From contig NZ_LT607754.1 of the NCBI RefSeq assembly GCF_900090285.1, positions 1,178,001-1,242,000 of the forward strand: a stretch of 64,000 bases of DNA, written 5' to 3'. The notes under the pieces were generated by a model, which worked only from the letters and a program-made list of their open reading frames with translations, ran no database searches and was not told the origin of the DNA. A program made the translations under genes and the position numbers. This document shows positions 50,295 to 58,618 of this stretch, one piece after another. Each line of letters opens with the position of its first letter. Within the stretch, counting starts at the first letter, position 1. This DNA is from Micromonospora inositola. Its GTDB lineage: Bacteria > Actinomycetota > Actinomycetes > Mycobacteriales > Micromonosporaceae.

Positions 50295-51443
50295 ATGTCA
50301 GCACCCGTCAGCACCGTCTCCGACGCGATCCAGGCCGCCCTGGCCACCGTCAACGACCCGGAGATCCGTCGGCCGATCACCGAGCTGGGCATGGTCCGGT
50401 CCGCCGTGGTGGGCGACGACGGCGTCGTCCGGGTCGAGCTGCTGCTCACCGTCGCCGGCTGCCCGCTGAAGGACAAGCTGCGCAGCGACATCACCGCCGC
50501 CGTGGCCGCGGTGGCCGGTGTGACGGGTGTCGAGATCGAGTTCGGCGTGATGAGCCCCGAGCAGCGCCAGGAGCTCCAGTCGAAGCTGCGCGGCGGCGGT
50601 GCCACCCAGGAGCCGGTGATCCCGTTCGCCCAGCCCGGCTCCCGCACCCGGGTGTACGCCGTGGCCAGTGGCAAGGGCGGCGTCGGCAAGTCCAGCGTCA
50701 CGGTCAACCTGGCCGCCGCGCTGGCCGCCCGCGGCCTCGCCGTCGGCGTGGTCGACGCCGACATCTACGGCCACTCGGTGCCCCGGATGCTCGGCGCGGA
50801 GGGCAGCCCGACCCGGGTCGAGGACATGATCATGCCGCCGCAGTCGCACGGCGTGAAGGTCATCTCGATCGGCATGTTCACCCCGGGCAACGCGGCGGTG
50901 GTCTGGCGCGGTCCGATGCTGCACCGGGCGTTGCAGCAGTTCCTCGCCGACGTGTACTGGGGCGACCTGGACATCCTGCTGCTGGACCTGCCGCCGGGCA
51001 CCGGCGACATCGCCATCTCGGTGGCCCAGTTGCTCCCCAACGCCGAGATCCTGGTGGTCACCACCCCGCAGGCCGCGGCCGCCGAGGTCGCCGAGCGGGC
51101 CGGCGCGATCGCGCTGCAGACCCACCAGCGGGTGGTCGGGGTCATCGAGAACATGTCCTGGATGGAGCTGCCGGACGGCTCGCGGGTGGAGGTCTTCGGC
51201 GCCGGCGGCGGCGAGGCGGTCTCCGAGTCGCTGAGCCGGACCATCGGCGCGCAGGTGCCGCTGCTGGGTCAGATCCCGCTCGACACCCGGGTCCGCGAGG
51301 GCGGCGACGCCGGCACCCCGATCGTGCTGGCCGAGCCGGACGCCCCGGCCGCCAGGGCGCTCAACCAGGTCGCCGACCGCCTGGCGGTCCGCCGCGAGTC
51401 CCTCCTCGGCAAGCCGCTCGGCCTGAAGCCCGCCGGCCGCTGA
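50295..51443 (+). CDS. mrp: Mrp/ApbC-type iron-sulfur cluster carrier
   Basis: The 382-residue protein has an N-terminal MIP18 domain (VSDAIQAALATVNDPEIRRPITELGMV) and a P-loop ATPase with deviant Walker A GKGGVGKSSVTVNLAAAL (from about residue 125), DADIYGHSVPRMLG and LPPGTGDIAISVAQLLP. Mrp proteins carry Fe-S clusters to target enzymes. The usual C-terminal CxxC of ApbC is not seen (VIENMSWMELPDGSRVEVFG lacks it). It is convergent with tatB. Confidence 0.9.
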   Translation: MSAPVSTVSDAIQAALATVNDPEIRRPITELGMVRSAVVGDDGVVRVELLLTVAGCPLKDKLRSDITAAVAAVAGVTGVEIEFGVMSPEQRQELQSKLRGGGATQEPVIPFAQPGSRTRVYAVASGKGGVGKSSVTVNLAAALAARGLAVGVVDADIYGHSVPRMLGAEGSPTRVEDMIMPPQSHGVKVISIGMFTPGNAAVVWRGPMLHRALQQFLADVYWGDLDILLLDLPPGTGDIAISVAQLLPNAEILVVTTPQAAAAEVAERAGAIALQTHQRVVGVIENMSWMELPDGSRVEVFGAGGGEAVSESLSRTIGAQVPLLGQIPLDTRVREGGDAGTPIVLAEPDAPAARALNQVADRLAVRRESLLGKPLGLKPAGR

Positions 51444-51460
51444 CCTCGCGCCCGACCGGG

Positions 51461-51886
51461 TCAGGTGGCGTCGTCGTAGCTGGGACGGGGGGCCGGGGCG
51501 GGGGCGGTGCCGCCCGTCGCGGTGGCGGGGCGGGTGCCGTTGCCGCGCAGGTCGGCCGCGTTCGCGACGTCCTTCAGCTCGTTGTGCACTCCGGTGACGT
51601 CCGAGCGCAGGTTGTCGTACACGCTCTGCAGGGGCTTCCGGATGGCCTGCTCGTCCTCCTCGGTGAGCAGGTGCTTCCGGATGAACGCCTTCGGGTGCAG
51701 ATCCTCCAGCTGGATGTCGGTGCCCAGCTCGCGGCTCAGGTCGCCGGTGGCGTTGCGGGCCATGTTGCGGAGGTTGCGGACCATCCGGAGGCCGTCGTTG
51801 ATCACGACGGGCAGCCGGTCGCCGAAGATCAGCAGCGCCAGGAGCAGCAGCGCACCGATCTCCCACCAGTTCAGGTTGTCGAGCAC
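51461..51886 (-). CDS. tatB: Sec-independent translocase TatB
   Basis: The 141-residue protein has the TatB pattern: a short N-terminal membrane helix (NWWEIGALLLLALLIFGDRLP) with a hinge GDRLP, an amphipathic helix and a charged coil (LTEEDEQAIRKPLQSVYDNLRSDVTGVHNELKDV), then a Pro/Ala/Thr-rich tail. It works in twin-arginine export with TatA and TatC, not in this window. It is downstream of htrA on the same strand and convergent with mrp, as in mycobacteria. Confidence 0.87.
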   Translation of the reverse strand: MLDNLNWWEIGALLLLALLIFGDRLPVVINDGLRMVRNLRNMARNATGDLSRELGTDIQLEDLHPKAFIRKHLLTEEDEQAIRKPLQSVYDNLRSDVTGVHNELKDVANAADLRGNGTRPATATGGTAPAPAPRPSYDDAT

Positions 51887-51958
51887 TCCGGCCTCCTCGT
51901 CCGTCTCACGACAAGACTACGCACGTCCGGGGCCGCTCCGGGAGGGGGTGACCGGTGC

Positions 51959-53254
51959 TCACTTCGCATCCGCGGCGAGTGTCACCGAGGCGTTCTGGCG
52001 GGCGGATCCCCGCTGGTACTCGACCGTCACCACCGAGCCGGGCGCGTACTTGCGGACCAGGGCGACCAGGTCGGTCGGCTCGGTCATCGGCCGGCCGTTC
52101 AGCCGCAGGATCACGTCGCCGGCCTTCAGTCCGGCCGCCGCCGCCGGGCCGGACGGCTCCACCGCGTTGAGGCGTACGCCGGCGCCGGCCGCCGCGCCCG
52201 TGCCGCCGACCTGGGCGCCGATCACCGTACGCCGGGCCTTGCCGGTGCCGATGATGTCCTGGGTGACCCGTTTGGCCTGGTTGATCGGGATGGCGAAGGC
52301 GAGCCCGATGTTGCCGGCCTCCTGCCCGTCGGCGACCAGCGACTTGATCGTCGAGTTCACCCCGACCACCCGGCCGGCCCCGTCGACCAGCGGACCGCCG
52401 GAGTTGCCGTGGTTGACCGCCGCGTCGGTCTGGATCGCCGCGTAGTAGCGCACCGGGCCGCCCGGCTCGCCGGCCTGCATCGTCCGGTCCAGGGCGCTGA
52501 CGATGCCCGCGGTGACCGTGTTGGCCAGCGAGAGCGGCGATCCGATGGCGAGCACCGGGTCGCCGACGGCCAGCGCGTCGGAGTCGCCGAACTGCACCGG
52601 CTTGAGCCCGGCACGGGACACCTTGATCACCGCGATGTCCGACTCCGGGTCCTGCCCCACCACGGTCGCCGGGGTGGAGCTGCCGTCGTTGAAGACCACC
52701 GTGGCCTTGCCGGTGCCGCCCGCGACCACGTGGTCGTTGGTGATCACGTGCCCGTCCGCGCTGGCGATGAAGCCGGAACCCTCGCTGGTCCCGCCCAGGC
52801 TGGCCACCCGGACGGTGACCACGCTGGGCAGGACCCTCTCGGCGACGCCGGCCAGTGACTCCGGCCTGCGCTGGGCCAGGGCCGGGGCCTCGGCGGGACG
52901 GGCGCCGAGCACCGTGGCGCCACCCCCACCGCGCAGGAAGGCGTAGGTCAGGGCGCTGCCGAGCGACCCGGCCAGCAACGCGGTGATCAGCGAGATCAGC
53001 ACGACCTGGCGCAGCTTCGGGCGGCCGGGGGCGTCCGGGTCGGTGACCGGCTCCGGCTCGCTGCCGTCGGCGGGGACGGCCGGCACCACCACCGCGGCGG
53101 GCGCGTACGGGTCGCGCCAGGGGTCGGCGAGCGCGTCGGACCACCAGGGCGATGTCGGGCCACCCCCGTACGGCCCTGGCGAGGACCCGGACGCCGGCGG
53201 TCCCGCCGGTGCCGGAGTTCCGCCGGGCTGGCGCCAGTCCCAGCCGTCGGTCAC
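51959..53254 (-). CDS. htrA: HtrA/DegP-type serine protease with PDZ domain
   Basis: The 431-residue protease has a cytoplasmic Pro/Gly-rich N-terminus of about 85 residues, a membrane anchor (VVLISLITALLAGSLGSALTYAFL), a trypsin-like domain with catalytic H (ITNDHVV), D (DIAVIKV) and S (GNSGGPLV), and a C-terminal PDZ domain (NAVEPSGPAAAAGLKAGDVILRLNGRPM). It monitors misfolded extracytoplasmic proteins. GTG 53254 follows GGGAGG by 7 nt. No sigma factor or anti-sigma gene is next to it. Confidence 0.92.
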   Translation of the reverse strand: MTDGWDWRQPGGTPAPAGPPASGSSPGPYGGGPTSPWWSDALADPWRDPYAPAAVVVPAVPADGSEPEPVTDPDAPGRPKLRQVVLISLITALLAGSLGSALTYAFLRGGGGATVLGARPAEAPALAQRRPESLAGVAERVLPSVVTVRVASLGGTSEGSGFIASADGHVITNDHVVAGGTGKATVVFNDGSSTPATVVGQDPESDIAVIKVSRAGLKPVQFGDSDALAVGDPVLAIGSPLSLANTVTAGIVSALDRTMQAGEPGGPVRYYAAIQTDAAVNHGNSGGPLVDGAGRVVGVNSTIKSLVADGQEAGNIGLAFAIPINQAKRVTQDIIGTGKARRTVIGAQVGGTGAAAGAGVRLNAVEPSGPAAAAGLKAGDVILRLNGRPMTEPTDLVALVRKYAPGSVVTVEYQRGSARQNASVTLAADAK

Positions 53255-53469
53255 GTCGGTGCCTCCCAGTCCGTCCCGCATCCCGCGCCGCGATCCGGCG
53301 GAGCCGTCCGGCAACGCCGCGCGGGATACCGTCCAGGATTGCACGGATGCCCCGGGTGGAGTCAGCGGTTGCCCCCGTGATCGTCATGCGACGGACTCGC
53401 GGCTGCGCCCCTCGGGTCCCGCCTCTAGGCTCATACCGCCAACCCGCCCCCGCACCACTCCCGCCGCCC

Positions 53470-53474
53470 GGAGG
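53470..53474 (+). promoter_or_regulatory. Ribosome binding site placing an ATC start
   Basis: GGAGG is followed by 6 nt (TGTCCC) and then ATC 53481, in frame with the methyltransferase. No ATG, GTG or TTG occurs in this frame for a long way upstream or for the next 20 codons or so downstream. Confidence 0.6.
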
Positions 53475-53480
53475 TGTCCC

Positions 53481-54131
53481 ATCGCCACGGTCGCCAGTCC
53501 CGGCAACTCGACGGCCCAGGCCCTGCAGTTCGCCGAGTCCTACGTCACCGAGGATCTGGTGCTGCGGACCGCCCGCAGCCTCGCCCGCGAGGTGGGTGTC
53601 GACGCGGTGACGCCGGGCGCCGGCGCCGCGCTGCGACTGCTCGCCGCCGCCGGCAACGCCCGGGCGGTGGTGGAGATCGGCACCGGCACCGGAGTCAGTG
53701 GGGTCTGGCTGCTGCGCGGGATGCGGCCCGACGGGGTGCTCACCACCATCGACGTGGAGGTGGAGCACCAGCGGATCGCCCGACGGATCTTCGTCGAGGC
53801 GGGGTTTCCGTCGGGGCGTACCCGGATCATCACCGGCCGGGCCTTCGACGTGCTGCCGCGGCTCGCGGATGGTGCCTACGACCTGGTCTTCGTCGACGCC
53901 GAGGCGACCGGCTTCACCGCCTGCGTGGACGCCGCGCTGCGGCTGCTGCGGCCCGGCGGGGTGCTCGCGCTCAACGGCACGCTGGCCGGCGGGCGGATCG
54001 GCGACCCGGCTGCCCGCGACGTCGAGACGGTCACCGTCCGGGAGACGATCAAGGCGATCCGGGAGTCGGAGCACTGGATCCCGGCACTGCTCCCGGTCGG
54101 GCACGGCCTGCTCGCCGCCGTGAAGTGCTGA
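53481..54131 (+). CDS. O-methyltransferase (Rv1220c-like), apparent ATC start
   Basis: The 216-residue SAM-dependent methyltransferase has VVEIGTGTGVSGVWLLRGM (motif I), TTIDVEVEHQRIARRIF, YDLVFVDAEA and LLRPGGVLALNGTL. It aligns along its whole length with mycobacterial Rv1220c, including the N-terminal TVASPGNSTAQALQFAESYVTEDLVLRTARS. An ideal GGAGG lies 6 nt before ATC 53481, and no ordinary start codon exists in this frame between the upstream divergent htrA region and codon 20. It is divergent from htrA. The substrate is unknown. Confidence 0.8.
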   Translation: MATVASPGNSTAQALQFAESYVTEDLVLRTARSLAREVGVDAVTPGAGAALRLLAAAGNARAVVEIGTGTGVSGVWLLRGMRPDGVLTTIDVEVEHQRIARRIFVEAGFPSGRTRIITGRAFDVLPRLADGAYDLVFVDAEATGFTACVDAALRLLRPGGVLALNGTLAGGRIGDPAARDVETVTVRETIKAIRESEHWIPALLPVGHGLLAAVKC

Positions 54132-54189
54132 GCCGATCCCGCGTCCGGCGCACCGCCAGGTCCGTCGGGCGCGGGGCCGGGCCGGGCCG

Positions 54190-55659
54190 TCAGCCCAGCG
54201 TGGCCAGCCAGCGCAGCAACCCGCGTACGCCCCAGCCGGTGGCGCCCCGGGTCAGCTCGGCGTCGTCCTCCTCCGCCCAGGAGGGGGCGGACATGTCGAC
54301 GTGCACCCAGCGGTCCCGCAGGTCACCGGTGAACTCCCGGAGGAAGAGCGCGGCGGTCACCGAGCCGGCCCCCCGGGCCGGGGAGCTGTGCAGGTCGGCC
54401 AGCTCGCTGCCCAGGTACTCCACGTAGTCGGCCGGCAGCGGCATCCGCCAGGCGTGCTCTCCGGCGGCCTCGATCGCGGTCAGCAGGTCGGCGGCGAGCT
54501 GGTCGTTCTCGCTGTAGAGGGCGCCGTGCCGCTTGCCCAGGGCCACCGCGTTGGCGCCGGTCAGCGTCGCCAGGTCGACCAGCAGGTCGGGTTCGAGCTC
54601 CCGGACCGCGTACGCCATCGCGTCGGCGAGCACCAGCCGCCCCTCGGCGTCGGAGTTGGTGGTCTCGCTGGTCAGGCCGCCGTAGTGGCGGACGATGTCG
54701 CCGGGGCGGAACGCGGACCCACTGACCATGTTCTCCGCCAGCGGCGTCAGCGTGGTGATCCGCACCGGCAGCCGGAGCGCTGCGGCGCCCAGCGTCGCGG
54801 CGAGCACGGCGGCGGCGCCGGCCATGTCCTTGCGCATCAGCTTCATCGCCGGCACCGGCTTGATCGAGATGCCGCCGCTGTCGAAGGTGATCCCCTTGCC
54901 CACCAGCACGACGTGGCTACGCGCGTCCGCCGGGCGCCAGTCCAGCTCGACCAGGCGGGGACCGCTGGCCGAGCCTCGGCCCACGGCGAGGATTCCGCCG
55001 AACCCCTCGGCCGCCAGTTCCTCCGGCTCCCGTACCCGCAGGCGCAGATCCGGCCGGCCGGCCACGGCCGTCTCGACCTGCTCGACGAACCACTGCGGGT
55101 TCTTCACGGAGGAGGGGGTGTTGGTCAGGTCCCGGGCCAGCCGGGTCATCTCGGCGGTGGTCCGGGCCGCCGCCAGGGTCGGGGCGAGCGCGTCCGGGTC
55201 GGCCACCACGACGTCCACCTCGGCCAGCGCGGGCGCGCCGCCGGCGTCGGTCATCCGGAACCGGTACGACCCCAGCAGCAGCCCTTCGGCCAGGCCGCGC
55301 AGCGCCGCCGCGGCGTCGGCCGGAAGCATCACCGTGACATACGTCTCATCCCTGGCGGCTCGGGCGAGCGCCGCGCCGGCGGTCCGCCAGCCCCGCTCGT
55401 CGCCCTCGCCGACGCCGAGCAGCACCAGCCGCTGCGGCGTCCCGCCGAGTCGCAGGTGCTCGCGCAGCTCGCCGGCGCGCCCGGTCAGGCGCGCGGCGGG
55501 CAGCAGGGCGTCCGCCTCGGCCCGCACATCGCCGGGCGGCGGGGTGGTCGGGACCAGCGCGGCCGGGGCGTCCGCGCCCTCGGCCGGCCCGACGGGACGA
55601 ATGGGCAGCACGAGGGTGTCGAGCCGCGCGGGCTCGCTCACCAGACGAATGGCCAGCAC
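54190..55659 (-). CDS. pepA: Leucyl aminopeptidase (M17)
   Basis: The 489-residue enzyme has the M17 catalytic features: VVLVGKGITFDSGGISIKP (Lys and Asp ligands), LMRKDMAGAAAVLAATL and the signature ETTNSDAEGRLVLADAMAYA. It removes N-terminal residues from peptides with two metal ions. GTG 55659 follows GGAGG by 11 nt; the frame is open to 55734. A long palindrome (55724-55756) lies upstream. Confidence 0.93.
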   Translation of the reverse strand: MLAIRLVSEPARLDTLVLPIRPVGPAEGADAPAALVPTTPPPGDVRAEADALLPAARLTGRAGELREHLRLGGTPQRLVLLGVGEGDERGWRTAGAALARAARDETYVTVMLPADAAAALRGLAEGLLLGSYRFRMTDAGGAPALAEVDVVVADPDALAPTLAAARTTAEMTRLARDLTNTPSSVKNPQWFVEQVETAVAGRPDLRLRVREPEELAAEGFGGILAVGRGSASGPRLVELDWRPADARSHVVLVGKGITFDSGGISIKPVPAMKLMRKDMAGAAAVLAATLGAAALRLPVRITTLTPLAENMVSGSAFRPGDIVRHYGGLTSETTNSDAEGRLVLADAMAYAVRELEPDLLVDLATLTGANAVALGKRHGALYSENDQLAADLLTAIEAAGEHAWRMPLPADYVEYLGSELADLHSSPARGAGSVTAALFLREFTGDLRDRWVHVDMSAPSWAEEDDAELTRGATGWGVRGLLRWLATLG

Positions 55660-55723
55660 GCTCGACCGGACCTCCAGAAAGTTCGCGAACCGGGACAGAC
55701 TGCCGCTTCCCGGCCTGTGAAGA

Positions 55724-55756
55724 CCCTGAGCCACCGGCCGGGCCGGTGGCTCAGGG
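55724..55756 (-). terminator. Perfect 33-nt palindromic terminator
   Basis: CCCTGAGCCACCGGCC (55724-55739) and its exact complement (55741-55756) flank one nucleotide. It follows the DUF3117 stop by 47 nt on the minus strand and precedes pepA, so it should separate the two. No T tract. Confidence 0.7.
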
Positions 55757-55803
55757 CAGGACGAACCGTCCGCACGGCGTGCGCCGCGCGGACCGCTCCT
55801 CGA

Positions 55804-55971
55804 TCAGCCGGCGGCTGCCTTCAGCGCGTCACCGAGCGCGTTGGCCTCGTCGGGAGTCATCTCGACGACGAGCCGGCCACCACCCTCCAGCGGGACCCGC
55901 ATCACGATGCCCCGGCCCTCCTTGGTGACTTCCAGCGGACCGTCGCCCGTCCGCGGCTTCATCGCCGCCAT
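55804..55971 (-). CDS. DUF3117 small protein
   Basis: The 55-residue protein MAAMKPRTGDGPLEVTKEGR... matches the actinobacterial DUF3117 family over its full length, with GIVMRVPLEGGGRLVVEMTPDEANALGDALKAA as two strands and a helix. The ATG at 55971 has GGGGAG 5 nt upstream. Function unknown; it is one of the most conserved small Actinobacteria proteins. Confidence 0.92.
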   Translation of the reverse strand: MAAMKPRTGDGPLEVTKEGRGIVMRVPLEGGGRLVVEMTPDEANALGDALKAAAG

Positions 55972-56159
55972 GTTGTCTCCCCTCAGACCTACACCAGGGT
56001 CGGTGGGTTGCCCCACAGCCACTTCGCCATCACCGCCGCAGCCTTCGCGGGGTGTCGACCAATGATTTTCCCTGATGAACACCGCCGGACCCAAACCGAA
56101 GCAGCATTGATGTAACAGCATCTAGCTTATCCTGGATAGGCCTGTCACAATGTGCGGTC

Positions 56160-56978
56160 ATGCAGGCACGGTCGGCACTCTTCGACCTGTACGGCGACCA
56201 CCTCCGGGCGAGGGGTGGGCGCGCACCCGTCGCCGCCCTGGTCAAGCTGCTGGCGCCGCTCGGGATCGCACCTCCGGCCGTGCGCACCGCGGTCTCCCGG
56301 ATGGTCCGCCAGGGCTGGCTCGACCCGCTCCGGCTGGCCTCCGGCCCGGGATATTCGATCACACCCAAGGCCGCCCGCAGACTCGACGAGGCGGCCGCCC
56401 GGATCTACCGGACCGGACGGCACAGCTGGGACGGCCGGTTCGACCTGCTGGTCCTGGCGGCCCCCGCCTCCCGCCGGGACCGCCAGCGGCTCGCCGCCAA
56501 CCTGACCTTCCTCGGCTACGGCACGCTCGACGACTGCACCTGGGTGGCCACCCGCCCCGGGGAGGACGTGGACGTCCTGCTCGCCGAGGCCGGCGTGCGC
56601 TACGAGCGGTTCACCGCCGCGCACGCCGCCGGCACCCCGGGAGCGATGGGCGTGGTCCGCCGCGCCTGGGACCTCACCGAGATCGGCCGGGCGTACGAGC
56701 GGTTCGCCGCGGAGCAGAAGCCGCTGCTGGCGGGCGTGACCGTACGCAGCAGCGACGAGGAGGCGTACGCGGCCCGGTTCCGGCTCGTGCACGCGTGGCG
56801 TACCTTCCTCTTCCGGGACCCGCAGCTCCCCCCGGCGCTGCTCCCCGAGCGCTGGCCGGGCACCAGCGCGGCCAGTTTCTTCGACCGGCACGCGGCCCGG
56901 CTCCGGCCGGCCGCCGACCGGTACGTCGAGCACTGCCTCGACGCCAACAACCGCCTCGCCCGACAGAAGGGTCGTTGA
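56160..56978 (+). CDS. PaaX-family transcriptional regulator
   Basis: The 272-residue regulator has an N-terminal winged helix (SALFDLYGDHLRARGGRAPVAALVKLLAPLGIAPPAVRTAVSRMVRQGWL) and the PaaX core and C-terminal domains (DGRFDLLVLAAPASRRDRQRLAANLTFLGYGTL, LVHAWRTFLFRDPQLPPALLPERWPG). PaaX represses phenylacetate catabolism until phenylacetyl-CoA binds. It is followed 4 nt later by an enoyl-CoA hydratase gene on the same strand. The ATG lies 7 nt after CACAAT, so it may be leaderless. Confidence 0.9.
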   Translation: MQARSALFDLYGDHLRARGGRAPVAALVKLLAPLGIAPPAVRTAVSRMVRQGWLDPLRLASGPGYSITPKAARRLDEAAARIYRTGRHSWDGRFDLLVLAAPASRRDRQRLAANLTFLGYGTLDDCTWVATRPGEDVDVLLAEAGVRYERFTAAHAAGTPGAMGVVRRAWDLTEIGRAYERFAAEQKPLLAGVTVRSSDEEAYAARFRLVHAWRTFLFRDPQLPPALLPERWPGTSAASFFDRHAARLRPAADRYVEHCLDANNRLARQKGR

Positions 56979-56982
56979 GAAC

Positions 56983-57774
56983 GTGACCGAGCCGCTGCTC
57001 GTCGACCGCACCGACGCCGTCGTCACCCTGACGCTGAACCGCCCGACGGCGATGAACTCGCTCGACGTGGCGCTCAAGGAGGCGCTCCGGGACACCCTCG
57101 CCGAGCTGGAGACCGACCGCTCCTGCCGCGCGGTCGTGCTGGCCGGGGCGGGCGGATCGTTCAGCGCCGGGCAGGATCTCCGCGAGCACGTGCAGACCCT
57201 GGAAGCGGCCGACGCCGACCCGCTGGCCACCGTGCGGGCCCACTACAACCCGATCGCCGCCCGGCTGGCCAACCTGCCCAAGCCGGTGGTCGCCGCGGTC
57301 CGCGGGATGGCGGCCGGGGCCGGGGCCTCGCTGGCCTTCCTCACCGACTTCCGGATCGGCGGCCCGAAGACGAGGTTCCTGATGGCCTTCGCCGGGGTCG
57401 GGCTCGCCGCCGACACCGGCGCCTCCTGGACGCTGCCCCGGCTGGTCGGCCACGCCAAGGCCGTCGAGCTGCTGATGCTCGCCGAGCCGGTGGGCGCCGA
57501 GGAGGCCTGCCGGCTGGGCCTGCTGAACAAGCTGGTGGACGACGACGAGCAGGTGCTGCCCACCGCGCAGGAGTTGGCCGCCCGGCTCGCCGCCGGCCCG
57601 ACCGTGGCGTACGGGGCGATCAAGCGGCAGCTCTCCATCGCCGACGCCGGCACCCTCGCCGATGCCCTCGCCGCCGAGGCGCAGGCCCAGTCGATCTGCG
57701 GCGCCACCGCCGACCACAAGGCCGCGACCATGGCCTTCGTGAACAAGCAGAAACCAGTCTTCGAGGGACACTGA
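56983..57774 (+). CDS. Enoyl-CoA hydratase/isomerase (PaaG-like)
   Basis: The 263-residue crotonase has VVTLTLNRPTAMNSLDVALKEAL, the oxyanion-hole AGAGGSFSAGQDLREH and AVRGMAAGAGASLAFLTDFRIGG, and LPRLVGHAKAVELLMLAEPVGAEEACRLGLLNKLV. Its sequence and its place after PaaX suggest the PaaG step (1,2-epoxyphenylacetyl-CoA isomerisation), but the ring epoxidase genes paaABCDE are not in the window. It starts at GTG 56983, 4 nt after the paaX stop. Confidence 0.88.
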   Translation: MTEPLLVDRTDAVVTLTLNRPTAMNSLDVALKEALRDTLAELETDRSCRAVVLAGAGGSFSAGQDLREHVQTLEAADADPLATVRAHYNPIAARLANLPKPVVAAVRGMAAGAGASLAFLTDFRIGGPKTRFLMAFAGVGLAADTGASWTLPRLVGHAKAVELLMLAEPVGAEEACRLGLLNKLVDDDEQVLPTAQELAARLAAGPTVAYGAIKRQLSIADAGTLADALAAEAQAQSICGATADHKAATMAFVNKQKPVFEGH

Positions 57775-57801
57775 CCCGGCGTCGCCCGCGACCCGCGGCG
57801 G

Positions 57802-58554
57802 TCAGCGGGCCACGTAGCCGCCGTCGACCGGGACGGTGTGGCCGGTGATCCAGGCGGCCTCGTCGGAGGCGAGGAAGGCGACCACCCCGGCCACGTCGTC
57901 CGGGGTGGGGATGCCGGGCTTCGGGTTGAACGACTCCATCTGCCGGCGCATCTGCCCCGGGTCCGGCGCGCTGTCGATGAAGTGCTCCACCAGCGGGGTC
58001 AGCACCACCGTCGGGGCGACCGCGTTGACCCGGATGCCGCGCGCCGCGTACTCGATCGCCGCCGAGCGGGTCAGGCCGACCATGCCGGCCTTGGTGAAGG
58101 TGTACGGGGAGATGTTCTCCTGGGCGGCCAGCCCGGTGGTGGAGGAGGTGTTCACGATCGCGCCGCCGCCGCCGCGCAGCATCGCCTCGATGCCGTACCG
58201 GAGGACGAAGAAGACGCCGTCGCCGTTGACCCGGCGCACCCGCTCCCAGTTCGCCACGTCCATCTCGTGCAGCGGCTGCTGCTGCCCGTCGATGCCGGCG
58301 TTGTTGAAGATGACGTCGATCCGGCCGTACCGCTGCATGGCGTCGGCGATGCCCTGCTCCACCGAGGTTGCCTCGCCGGTGTCCATGGTCACCGCGTACC
58401 CGTCGGGAAGCCCGGCCGCGACCCGCTCGGCGCCCTCGGCGTCGATGTCGGCGATCACCACCTTGGCCCCCTCGGCGGCGAACCGCCGGGCGGCCGCCTC
58501 GCCGAGCCCGGCCGCCCCGCCGGTGACGAGCGCAACCCTGTCCTGAAACCGCAT
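57802..58554 (-). CDS. SDR-family oxidoreductase
   Basis: The 250-residue classical SDR begins MRFQDRVALVTGGAAGLGEAAARRFA, with NNAG, catalytic YTFTKAGMVGLTRSAA and ITGHTVPVDGG near the end. Substrate unknown. It lies 27 nt from the convergent PaaG-like gene. Length is standard for a NAD-dependent classical SDR. Confidence 0.88.
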   Translation of the reverse strand: MRFQDRVALVTGGAAGLGEAAARRFAAEGAKVVIADIDAEGAERVAAGLPDGYAVTMDTGEATSVEQGIADAMQRYGRIDVIFNNAGIDGQQQPLHEMDVANWERVRRVNGDGVFFVLRYGIEAMLRGGGGAIVNTSSTTGLAAQENISPYTFTKAGMVGLTRSAAIEYAARGIRVNAVAPTVVLTPLVEHFIDSAPDPGQMRRQMESFNPKPGIPTPDDVAGVVAFLASDEAAWITGHTVPVDGGYVAR

Positions 58555-58591
58555 CGGACTCCCTCGCCCGGCCGGCCGGCGCCGGCCCTCC

Positions 58592-58614
58592 CCGGCACCG
58601 TAACCGGGTGCCGG
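58592..58614 (-). terminator. Short hairpin after the 207-aa gene
   Basis: CCGGCACC (58592-58599) pairs with GGTGCCGG (58607-58614) around a 7-nt loop, 5 nt after the stop of the minus-strand gene. No T tract. Confidence 0.45.
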
Positions 58615-58618
58615 TCGG

